From: Anastatus disparis
Taxonomy: Eukaryota > Arthropoda > Insecta > Hymenoptera > Eupelmidae
NCBI GenBank assembly: GCA_017163975.1
Contig: JAFFSR010000221.1
Location: forward strand, 1,178,001-1,242,000
DNA: 64,000 bases
Direction of reading: 5' to 3'
Shown: one piece after another, positions 49,944 through 59,661 of the stretch
Position numbering within the stretch: position 1 is the stretch's first letter
How the letters are laid out: every line of letters starts with the position of its first letter
Position numbers and translations under genes: made by a program
Notes under the pieces: generated by a model
Database searches by the model: none
What the model was told of the DNA's origin: nothing
Seen by the model: only the letters and a program-made list of their open reading frames with translations

Positions 49944-51099
49944 GCGCCTTTGCAGTCTTTCTCTCTCGAGGGCGCGTTTGTTGACGTTTTGTCTGCGTCG
50001 TCATATATATACACATAAAAGCGAATGGGGTGCCAAGGGAAAATGGTGGCTTGCAAAATAGTACGGGAAGGATAGATTTTGCTTTTTGCATATAGAAATG
50101 ATATATAAGGGAAAGGGGAAAGAGAGAGAGTGAGGGAGCAAGGAGAAGATAAAGTTTGGGATAGTAATTTGGACAGTTGAGTTGATACAAAGTTTTGGAA
50201 AATTTTCATTTCATTGTTGGAATTAATCAAGATTGTTGAGCCGATTCGTTGAATTTGAAAATTAAACGTTATTAAATTTTCGGAAAAGTCATTTATATGC
50301 AAAACGACATTCAATTTTCGTTGAATTGTTGGAAAATTTTTCAAGTTTTAAATCTAGTTCTGTTGATCTTATCTTGTTGTAAATGATATGTTATTAATTT
50401 CTAGGAGACTTTTTTTAATGTTTTCTTTGCATAGTAAAAATGTAAAGTTTCAAAGTAGCACTAAAATCATTTAATTTAATTTATTATAAAAAAATTTCAG
50501 TTTTAATCTATTAAGAAAAAGTTCTAACCTGATAATTATTCAAAATTTATATGCAGCAAAAAGTTCTACATTTATTTAAATATTTGTATTCTATATAAAA
50601 ATATATTGATGAAACGATAATCCATAAATATTTAAAATCATAAAGTTAAAGTTCCGATAAAAGTCATTTAATTAAAATTAAATAAATGCTATTATTGCTG
50701 CTCTGATTAATATTTTAAAAGTTACGTATATTGTTTCCATTATTATCAAAAACATCAAAGTTAATTACAAATTAATACTGAGAATTAAATCAGCGCAATA
50801 TATTAATTAATAAAAATTTCATTGATAATAAAATTTCAATACTCAATAAATTCAGTCTTTAGAATTACAAAATTATTACACGCTAACATAAAATATTATT
50901 CAAACAATTTTTATATTTTCATTAATATAGTGAGATAATTGAATATACTATATAAAGTATATAACGATTAATTTTAATAAAAACTATAATTATATAAATA
51001 TTAGTAAAGTGAACAACATTCTTAATGATCACACGGAAACTGGAAAGAAAATTAAAATATTGAAGAAAACTGTAACGAAAAAAGTTCTTTGAAAGCACT

Positions 51100-51410
51100 G
51101 CAGAGGCCAGCACATTACGGCAACCAATTTCACGTACCGACAGTTGTTTCGTCAGATTTGGAGTTAAAGCTTGGCCGGCTTGCCGTGTGGCAGCGCTTTC
51201 AAATTCTTAATCAAAATATTATAAACTAAAGAATCGATATTATATTTGTTGCATGCAGTTAAGCACTGTACAGTACAATGTGTTCGTTAAAGTGTTAAAT
51301 ATTTCAGTGTTTTAGCATTTAATATTATTCTAGTTGATAAACGTGATAAATAAAGTTTAATCTAATAGTAACAGATAGTTAAGGTCGATTGTTAAAAATA
51401 TATAGTCAAA
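51100..51410 (+). promoter_or_regulatory. Probable KDSR promoter and 5' UTR
   Basis: A locally GC-richer stretch (51105-51200, with CCAAT-type ACCAATTT near 51123 and GGCAGCGC near 51190) sits just upstream of the KDSR start inside AT-rich DNA. There is no clear TATA box at a fitting place. An ATCGAT core lies near 51232, and an initiator-like TCAGT at 51304. The TTTCAG at 51302-51307 could instead be a splice acceptor for an upstream noncoding exon. The true start site is not determined. Confidence 0.4.
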
Positions 51411-51593
51411 ATGTTTTGGGTTGGATTTACGAGTGTATTTAAAATATTAATGAAAGGCGTTTTGGGATTGGTAGATTTTTATATTCTAGTGTTTTTCACA
51501 ATTACCACGCTATATTTGTACGATAAAATAAAGAAAGAATTTGCAAAAAAACCTAATGCAGACAAAGGTCTACTCTATAAAAAGAATGTTTAC
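51411..51593 (+). CDS. KDSR: KDSR coding exon 1 (residues 1-61)
   Basis: Encodes the N-terminal membrane helix (about 18-37) and a basic linker, and ends with KKNVY just before the Rossmann fold. The donor is TAC/GTAAGT at 51594 (phase 0). The reading frame stays open only six codons past the donor, so the exon end is well defined. The ATG has A at -3, and the upstream in-frame stop rules out a longer N-terminus within this exon. Confidence 0.93.
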
Positions 51594-54500
51594 GTAAGTA
51601 TGAAAAATTGTTAAATAATAACAAAATAACTAATTTAATCTTCTAAAATTTAGTTTTTTATTAGTGTTAAACAATTAACGATCATTGAATTCATAATATA
51701 TTTATAAATATTTAAAAAAACCAAAATACTCTACTTTGAGGTTATGTTGAACTACGTCACGTTTATTTGGACGGGCGGAGGCCAGCGCGACACTCATGTT
51801 CTCCGGATACCTTTTTTAAATAAAATATATTTAATTCATACATTTTTTAAAGCATACTGATAAAGATAATACTATATAATATTTTTAAAGTATTTTAAGT
51901 ATTTTGTAAAGCTCTTGCCATAAGTTGGTTCAAAAAAATTTTTTCTTTATTATTTTTTTAAATAATTCTTTTTATGTAACAGGTTTTTTATATATATTTT
52001 TTGAATAAAAAGTTATAAGTGAAAAATGTGATGATTATTATTACAAAAAATTGTTATTGAATTAAAATAAATTATTATTAAAAATAATAATTTTTTTCTA
52101 TTTTTATTAAAATTTTTTATATAAACATTAACGTATCGAAATTCGTTAAAATACTGCTATACCTCGTTATTGTATCTTGAATTAGCTTTGAAAGATAAAA
52201 AAAATAACTTCTAATTGTACATTTAGAATAAAGTGATAATATTATCATAAATAAATTATCAAAAATAAAAATTATTTACAATATTTCGCAACATACGTTA
52301 GGAAATTCGTTAAAAAAATTACGTCAATGAGAAAATCGTTAACAATTATAATTTTAAACATGTAATAAATAATATAAAACGTAAAATGATTAAGCATTGA
52401 GAAATGAAAAATAATATTCTTAAATTAGTTTAGTTGTGACTATTAGAATAGAACTAAATTATGATTATTACAGTATTCCTTACCATCATGAATAAATAGA
52501 AGAAAAATTTATGAAAAATTCTTAGTAATATGTGGTTATAGTTAGGATTATTCCATTTGTCATTTTTATTTTGTTATTTTTAAAGAGATAATGTTATGTT
52601 AATTTTATGATAGACGATTACAACTAATATTAATATGTTTTTACAAATATTATCCAAACAAAATATTTACCTATACAATATAGCTGAATCTGTAGTTAGT
52701 ATAAATGTTTGTGGTAACTTTCTGTTTCTTACATTTTGAACTTCTAAAGCTTTTAGAATCTAAAATAATATCTATTGGAAAATAATATCAAAATCGAATA
52801 AAATTTGTTTTTTTTTTGGTAACCGGTACTTTTGTTTAAAGTAGTTTTAAAAATAGTAACATTTGCTTTTAGTATGAAATAAATTTTTATTTTAAAAAGT
52901 TTCATACTTTTTTATTTGCGCAAACGTTATTGAAAAAAACGTGCTTCCAATACGTATAAAAGAAAGTTTAAAATCCAATAGAAGAAAATATTAAAAAATT
53001 TTTTAACCATCCGACGTTTAATTAAATAGTGAAGTTCTTGAAACTAAGATATAATCGTCCTTAATGTTTCATATAAATTATGATTATGCTAAAAGACTTT
53101 AAAATTTTAAAAAAAGACAAAAAGTTTTTTATGAAAGAACTTTATAATTTTTAAATTTAAATAAGCGGCGTTATTTAAATGTAAGTAAAAAAGTTTTTTT
53201 ACAAAATCATTTTTTTTAATTATACGCTGTTTTATACCGATATAGCGTATAATTTTATTCAGAATAATGTCAATGACACGTGTTTGAAATAGAAATATTT
53301 TTCTTCATACAAATTTTATTCTTGATATTTTTAAAATGATAAGTAGCATGTCAAAATATTTTATTGAAGTCAAAACTACCTTATTTGTTCAATTTTTTGG
53401 TAAATAGTTTTTAGTTCGCAAATAAATATATAAATATTGTGTTGTTCAAAAAAATAATCAATGAAACTTGTCGATTTAAGCTTTTCATTATTTTTAATAA
53501 AACAAAAAAATTTATTATTATTTTAAATTAAGATTTTATTTTCAATGAACTATAATCATCTAAGATACATAATTCATGATCTTTAGTCGAAGAAAAGTCG
53601 TTAACAGAAATATCAAATTACCTATTAAGCCTGAAATAATAAAATCACATCATATATTTACTTATAAATTATAGATAATTATATTCTAATATAATTTTTT
53701 TCTTCCTCGCAGGTGACAGGAGGCTCAAGCGGCATAGGCAAATGCGTGGCGATATTAGCAGCCAAGCACGGTGCAAACGTGACGATAATTGCTCGTAATT
53801 TGCAAAAGATGCAGTTCGCCCACGAGGAAATATCAAATGCTCGGCGTCAAAAAGACGAGCAAAAAGTTGAATGCGTGGCGCTAGACGTGGGTGCTGATTA
53901 CGACAGAGTGTACGCCAGATTTTTCGAACTTCAGCGTCAAAATGGACCGTGTTACATGTTGATAAATTGCGCTGGTACGGCTATTTGTGGTCAGATTGAA
54001 AAAACAACTGAGTTTACAGTCAACTATCTGACGAGATTAAATTTCTTGGGTACTTATTACTGCACCAAAGCTGTTATATCGAGTATGAAGAAAGCTCAGG
54101 AGGGAAAAATCGTTATTGTCTCGTCGCAGGCTGCTTTATTGGGTAAGAAAATAAAAATAAGAAATGGGGAATCTATGGGTTATCGATTTTAATAAAGAAT
54201 CTTAGCTATTTTTAATAATCTCTTTGACTTATTTTTAAAAACGACCTAAATATGTTAAAGTTTGCTTCAGCTCTTTTAGCCGATGTCATATTCATATAAA
54301 ATCAAAAGATATTGCCACTGGCAATTTTAAATTATTTTATTTTTTTTTTTAAATAAATAATTTATTATATTACAAAATTGTCCCGTAAAAAGAAAAATAT
54401 GATAGAAACCATTTTTTTTTAAATTTAAATAAATATATTCTATTTTACTATAAAATGACTACAAAGTAAAAGTATTAATTGAGAGAATGACAACTTTATA

Positions 54501-56870
54501 TATGTTCGATTTAATCTTTATTTTACTAATAAGTCACCTCTTTTAGTAAAGCAATAGTTAAAATATTGTAAGATACTTTTATTTTTAACAATCCATGCTT
54601 AAAGCGAATTAAAAAAGATTTTTTATCATAGCAAAATGTAATTATATTTCGCTTTTATATTCGTTCAATAAAAATCAATAATTAAGCTAGTTACTTAAAA
54701 ATAAAGTATTTAAACTTAATAATAACTTAAAAGTAATCTAGTTATCTTTTCTTTTGACAGGTATTTACGGATACTCGGCGTACTGCGCTTCAAAATTTGC
54801 TTTGAGAGGATTAGCCGAAACATTATCAATGGAATTAAAGCCTTATAATATCTCAATTACCTTGTCTTTACCACCCGATACCGACACTCCAGGTTTCGCT
54901 GAAGAAGAAAGGAGCAAGCCTTTAGAAACTAAGCTTATATCTGAATCTGCTGGCTTGACAAAGCCCGAAGTTGTTGCCGAAAAAATTATGAAAGATGCAT
55001 TGGTAAATGATTGGATGGATTAAGATTTAGATGATCTTAATTTTAGGATTTATTTTACAAAGAGAGAAATTTTTATTTATATTAACATCAGTTTGCGTTA
55101 CATACTTTTATGTTATTTAAACATCGAAATTTATATGTAAATAGATAGATTCGCTCTGCACAAACTCATCATAAATTTGAGTGTCTTTAAGAAATTGTAA
55201 ATAGTAATCTCAAACAAAAAAATTTAGCCAACTTACCTGCTCTTTTGAAAAACTAAAATCTATTTTTTTTAATATTTGTATCACTCGGAAGTGAAATTTA
55301 TATTTTTAGTATTTAAAAATTCATTGACATAATTTATAAAATTATATTATCTTGTTTATTATATCTAAACCGTCTACATACTATAACATTTTTGTAATCA
55401 CACACATTTCTTTTTCCTAATTTTAATCTAATTTTATTAATTAGTAATGTCTTATAAATATGTTTCTCTTCAAGATAATAATCAATTTTTTTTTTCAAGA
55501 ACATAATATATTAGTGATTATAATAATTATTATAATTTATTACAAGATATTATAATTACATTATTATCATTATGTAAGTGATTCTATTTTTTTTAAATTG
55601 CTAACAAAAGTTGGTTAAATTATGCTGTCAAAAAATTGCTAGATATATTTTTATCTATGCCAGTAATGGAAATGCGCATAATTTTTTTAATCTATGTGGC
55701 TATTGTAAAATTAGTTATTACTTATTTTCATTCACTATGTACAAAAAACGTTTTAATTTTAATAATCATTCTTAAAATATAAACAATTTTCGAAAAATCA
55801 CATATATTTATAAATATTAACCGGTAAATGGTATATAATTTATTGTTGAATAATATTTGAATGTTTATTACTAAAAATTGGATTGGTAATTCAAATATCT
55901 CGTTATACTAATATAATTACGGATTGTGAAAGTACATTCTAAAATATTAAATTATTAAACTCGATAATATATAAGTATTAATATTCAAACAAAATATAAA
56001 ATATTTGTGTATATTCTGAAATGAAATAGTTTCAAATTTAATAATTATGAATTTAATAGAAAATTAAGTATATATATATATATTCCTATTTTTGTGGAAA
56101 GTTGAAAAAAGTAACATTAAGCTTATGTAAAAAAGCTCAAGTTTAAAAATATTAAAATTTATGCTAATTTTATTAAAAATTTCTCTCTCTGCATTTTTGT
56201 GCGATTAAAAATTTTTACTACAAAAAAATAATTATATTACATTTGATAAAAAGTTCATTTTTTTAAATTAAAAACAATGATAATATTTTAAATGGGTAAA
56301 AAGTAATAAGTTTCGATACAATTTTTCAAAATATAATTTATTTAAATAATACATTTATAATTTTAGGATGGCAAATTCTTCTCTATCGTCGGATTGGAAA
56401 GCTATATACTTACGACACTTTGCTCTGGAATGTCACCTCATGACTCTTTATGGGAGCTGGTTCTTCAGGCTCTATTTATGGGACCACTGAGAATTGCTAG
56501 TGCCTTTATCCATTATTCCTTTGATAATATAGTCAGGAGATGTAAGAAAATGAGAGAAGAGGGAAAAGAACTTGATAAACCGGAAAATTGTGATTATACT
56601 GCAAAGGAAATTACTGAAGACACTACTACAGAGAAAAGTACTCAAGACACTACAACAGAGAAAAGTACTGAAGACACTACTAGAAAGAGAAGTACTAAAG
56701 TCACTATTACAAAGAAAAGTACTAAAGCCACTACTACAGAGAAAAGTCCTGAAGTCACTACTACAGAGAAAAGTACTGAAGACACTACCACAGAGAAAAG
56801 TACTGAATGTTGTTCGGATAAAACTTCTGGATGTTGTCAAGAAAATTCTTCTGATTGCTGTTCAAAGTAA
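51411..56870 (+). CDS. KDSR: 3-ketodihydrosphingosine reductase (KDSR/FVT1-like), four coding exons
   Basis: Reduces 3-ketodihydrosphingosine to dihydrosphingosine with NADPH, the second step of de novo sphingolipid synthesis; known family members sit in the ER membrane with the active site facing the cytosol. Joining 51411-51593, 53713-54142, 54761-55002 and 56367-56870 gives 452 residues. Seen in the protein: a hydrophobic helix at about 18-37; the Rossmann motif TGGSSGIG at 63-70; Arg89 after the second strand, which suits NADPH; Asp119; NCAG at 146-149; Asn171; Ser198/Ser199; catalytic YCASK at 212-216; a PPDTDTPGF stretch; and a hydrophobic C-terminal part followed by SFDNIVRRC at 336-344. 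All three introns are GT-AG (2119, 618 and 1364 bp). The start has CAAA before ATG and an in-frame TAA 15 nt upstream (51393-51395). Vertebrate KDSR is about 330 residues; the excess is a slightly longer N-terminus and a repetitive Cys-rich tail of about 84 residues. The enzyme identity is secure; the tail's expression is inferred from the open frame. Confidence 0.95.
51594..53712 (+). other. KDSR intron 1
   Basis: GT-AG intron of 2119 bp, strongly AT-rich. One exceptional GC-richer block at about 51738-51812 (with GACGGGCGGAGGCCAGCGCG) stands out and could be an intronic regulatory site or an inserted fragment. Confidence 0.85.
53713..54142 (+). CDS. KDSR: KDSR coding exon 2 (residues 62-205, cofactor-binding half)
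   Basis: Begins after the acceptor TCCTCGCAG at 53712, in phase with exon 1, and reads directly into VTGGSSGIG. It carries the dinucleotide-binding glycine motif (63-70), the ARN segment with Arg89, the LDVG strand end (Asp119), NCAG (146-149), Asn171 and the catalytic serine region VSSQAALLG (197-205). The donor is G/GTAAGA at 54143, splitting the Gly205 codon (phase 1). The local G+C is clearly higher than in the surrounding introns. Confidence 0.95.
54143..54760 (+). other. KDSR intron 2
   Basis: GT-AG intron of 618 bp splitting the Gly205 codon. AT-rich; nothing else seen in it. Confidence 0.88.
54761..55002 (+). CDS. KDSR: KDSR coding exon 3 (rest of the split codon 205 to residue 285, catalytic Tyr/Lys)
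   Basis: Follows the acceptor CTTTTGACAG at 54760 and completes the split Gly205 codon. Encodes [11 protein letters not shown] with catalytic Tyr212 and Lys216, the [14 protein letters not shown] helix/strand, and the family-typical [12 protein letters not shown] and KPLET stretch. The donor TTG/GTAAAT at 55003 is phase 0 and joins exon 4, which continues the family alignment. Read-through of this donor would add six residues and stop at 55021-55023, giving a truncated protein. Confidence 0.95.
55003..56366 (+). other. KDSR intron 3
   Basis: GT-AG intron of 1364 bp between the catalytic exon and the C-terminal exon. AT-rich; nothing else seen in it. Confidence 0.88.
56367..56870 (+). CDS. 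KDSR: KDSR coding exon 4 (residues 286-452) with repetitive Cys-rich tail
   Basis: The acceptor TTATAATTTTAG ends at 56366 and the exon opens in phase with [12 protein letters not shown]. It encodes the C-terminal hydrophobic segments (about 298-335) and the conserved SFDNIVRRC (336-344), where the ordinary family protein nearly ends. The frame then continues through a charged linker, seven 9-residue repeats (369-431) and a tail with Cys-Cys at 433-434, 441-442 and 449-450, stopping at TAA 56868-56870. The join is supported by phase and by the family sequence on both sides. Confidence 0.9.
   Translation, partial: DGKFFSIVGLESYILTTLCSGMSPHDSLWELVLQALFMGPLRIASAFIHYSFDNIVRRCKKMREEGKELDKPENCDYTAKEITEDTTTEKSTQDTTTEKSTEDTTRKRSTKVTITKKSTKATTTEKSPEVTTTEKSTEDTTTEKSTECCSDKTSGCCQENSSDCCSK
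56616..56804 (+). repeat. Coding minisatellite: seven tandem 27-bp units in KDSR exon 4
   Basis: Seven in-frame 27-bp units encode nonapeptides of consensus EDTTTEKST, with variants starting QD, KV, KA or EV and one unit reading EDTTRKRST. Because the unit is a multiple of three, gain or loss of units keeps the frame. Middle units (3-5) are more diverged than the ends, and units 1 and 7 encode the same peptide, which suggests unequal exchange. No such tract is part of the conserved KDSR fold. Confidence 0.93.
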
Positions 56871-57370
56871 TTGGAAAAAGATTAGCTACATGAATTTATT
56901 TATTTTTTGTGAACAATGCATTTATTAAGGATACTGCTGATAATATTTTGATTGTAATCTCAAAAGAGTGAACTGTAATTTTTCTAACAGAGTGTTTATA
57001 TTGTAAACAAAGAGTGTAAATAATAATTTAATTTTTTACGAGAAACACGAGAAACTTATTTTCATACGCGACGCGCAACAAAAAAGAAAAATATAAATAC
57101 GTGCTTAAAGCTGTTTTCTAACTTTATAATGAAAATTGCGTTTATTCTTTATTATTATAATTTTTTCTTTCTGTCTAATTAAATACATAATTTAACGAAA
57201 CAAAGTGTGACTGTATCAAACTTAACTTAATTAAAAACTATCTTTATTAATCAACAACACTATTTCATGCATTTTATTACAAATTTAATGAAAATAATAT
57301 CAAATAATTGAACGTTAATTCCCAAAAATATATGCGGCTTAAAGAATGTAAAATTATGATATAAAAATTT

Positions 57371-57376
57371 AATAAA
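57371..57376 (+). terminator. Candidate KDSR polyadenylation signal (AATAAA)
   Basis: First canonical AATAAA found downstream of the KDSR stop, about 500 nt after it. Variant ATTAAA hexamers occur earlier at 57178 and 57230 and could be used instead. In such AT-rich DNA hexamers arise easily, so this is only a candidate. Confidence 0.3.
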
Positions 57377-58984
57377 GAGATAGGAGCGAGGGTGGAGTAA
57401 ATTAGATTTATGAAAAAAAAAAATAATTGTACGATAAACGGTTTGGTTTACTTTTATTTAGTATCCCGTAAGTTTCATAATATAATGTTCTTCGTTAAAG
57501 CTGTTATGGTTCTTACACACATAGAACGGGAGCATTCGTTTCGTCCCTTTTTTTTTTATTTTTTGCCACAATTTGTTTTTTATTTGGTTTTTTTTTTTGC
57601 AATTTTTTTATTTTATTCGAAAAAACAGAAATAAAATTGCGATTAAAATGCTCGTCTCGGTAACGCTCGCATGAGAGAGAAAAGAATTTTTTACGAAGGT
57701 AACAGTTCATTTCTTTCTTTTTCTTCTTTTCTCGTCGTACATTTTATACTCGCGACATCGGCCTTCACATACACAACGAGTCCCAAAAGCCTCAAGCGAA
57801 AACTTGTCTTCTTTTTTTTTTATTTAGTTTTATTTTTTTTTTTCTTCTTATTTTGTGTACAAAAAAATTGTTCTCGCATGCTTTCGAGTAACGAAAAAAT
57901 CAAGAGTCAAAAGCAAGCATTTTTTTTTTCTTCCTTCTTTTTATTCCTTACAACATTTCCCTTGAGGCTTTTGGAGCTTCAGTTAAAAGTCCATTGCGAA
58001 AATTGCTCTTTTTCTCGAGTAAAAATTGTATAACTTATGGAGCGTCAAAAGTATAATGATACAATATACAGTCGACGAAATTCAGTTTTATTTTTCTTTT
58101 ATCTTCTTTAATTGTTACGTACGAATGCTAATAACGAAGTGTATGTTTTTTTTTTAATTATTAATTTTTTTATTTTCATTCGTGATTGTAAATCTTTCTT
58201 TTTTACGATCGTTTTTAATAACATTTATTATTCGCTCATACGTTATCGCTTCATTTATTTTCCACACTATATCTAATATTTCATACTCAGTAAAGATCAT
58301 CATTCACACGGTAATTAGCATTTATACTCTCTCCTCTCACGCCGTTATTAATTTTCACTCTTTATTTATTATTTCCTTTCATTCTGATTATTCCGACTTT
58401 TAGCTTTGTTTATTTCTTCTATCACGTCATCTCGTAGACTAAAAACTTTTTTTTTTGCGGTGTTTCTTTTTTTATTATTATTTTTTCACTATTCATCTTT
58501 ATTTTAATCAGAATCTATGAGATGAGGTGTTGGCTTTTTTTATTCTTTATATTGTAGTTTCGCACATCGAAGTGTTTTTATCACTTGTTCGTTCGCTCGG
58601 CAGTAATCTCTTTTTTTTTGCTCTTTCTTTTTATTAATCTTATATTTTCGTATTTTAGTTTGAAAAATCTTTGTCCTGTGCGTACATTTAAAGCTAACGA
58701 ATTTCGATGCTTATTCCGACAAGAAATCGACGGTATGTAAAAAAAAGAGAGGAAATCATTCGCGTTTGTTTGAAAAGTGATGATCGAAATTCGTCGCATG
58801 ATAAATGTAGCCTTTTCTTTCTTTTTTTATTTATTAATCGGCAAGATTTTCCAATTGCAAAATTTCAAGATTTTTCATGACAGTGTTACTAACATAGTTC
58901 ATCGAACGTTCGAACTCGCGGTTTTATTTTTTTTTTTAATCATTTTATAATCCTTAAATTAATTTTATGTTTTCTTTTTTTTTT

Positions 58985-59063
58985 TTATTTATATATATAA
59001 AGCTTTGCTTTCGTCGCGCATTAATGCGACCGTCGTTCTCATGGCTCACGCGTCATGACGTCA
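58985..59063 (-). promoter_or_regulatory. Promoter-like cluster: CRE, palindrome and TATA box
   Basis: Read on the minus strand: a perfect CRE palindrome TGACGTCA (59056-59063), then the palindrome CGCATTAATGCG (59017-59028), then TTTATATATATAAATA (about 58987-59002). The order and spacing would suit a minus-strand core promoter, and the block is GC-richer than its T-rich surroundings. No transcript evidence; no downstream coding exon was recognised on the minus strand. Confidence 0.3.
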
Positions 59064-59632
59064 GTTTAATAATGCGAGTACGGGAAGTATGTGTGTCGTA
59101 ATGTACGTTGGCTGCTGAGAGAAGATTATTGATTTTACTTTATTAATTTGCAAATTTTTTTTCCCCTTTTTTTTGATGCTTAGTTGGATTAGTTTCTGAT
59201 GAGAAAAATGAAGTGTTTTTTTTTTTCGTGTATCTAATAAGTCTGTATAATTAAGAATTCATTAGGAAATTTCAATTTTCAACAATTAATATTTAAAAGT
59301 ATGATGAGAATGAAATTTTTTTCTAATTAAGAAGTTTAATCAAATTTTCGTTTAAAAAAGGAAAACAATTTTTTTTCAGTTTCGTAAATTTTTTATATTT
59401 TTTTAATTAAGAAGCGTGAATTTGAAAAAAATAAAAATAAAAATGAACTTTATACGGTCTAAAAATTTAAACTCGACTTTTCCATCAACCAACAACTAAT
59501 AAAAACTAATTGACCCTTTTTTTTTTACTTAAAAGAAAAAGAAAAAAATTCACTTTTCGTAACGAAAGAAAAAAAGAAAAATTGCCCCGCCCAACCGCAA
59601 CATTTAATCTACCTTTATTCAATTCATCTCTT

Positions 59633-59661
59633 CCTCTCTCTCTCTCTCTCTCTCTTTCTCT
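59633..59661. repeat. (CT)n microsatellite
   Basis: CT tract inside the T-rich right flank, followed by alternating GCGCGCATGCATATGC. Confidence 0.9.

Larger units (their letters stand above)
47344..51099. other. Noncoding spacer upstream of KDSR
   Basis: AT-rich, with a CA/TA-rich island at 48700-48950 and a CpG-rich patch at 49900-50010. Two overlapping minus-strand frames (49732-50344) are low-complexity and not credible. Nothing resembling a coding exon was seen. Confidence 0.6.

Noticed and set aside
49732..50344. Two overlapping minus-strand frames of 152 and 162 codons
   Set aside because: Low complexity (Ser/Leu, Arg and Glu runs from microsatellites), mutually overlapping in different frames, no domain recognised.
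56472..56840. Minus-strand 122-codon frame and another plus frame over KDSR exon 4
   Set aside because: Open only because the 27-bp minisatellite is a multiple of three; they shadow the real exon.
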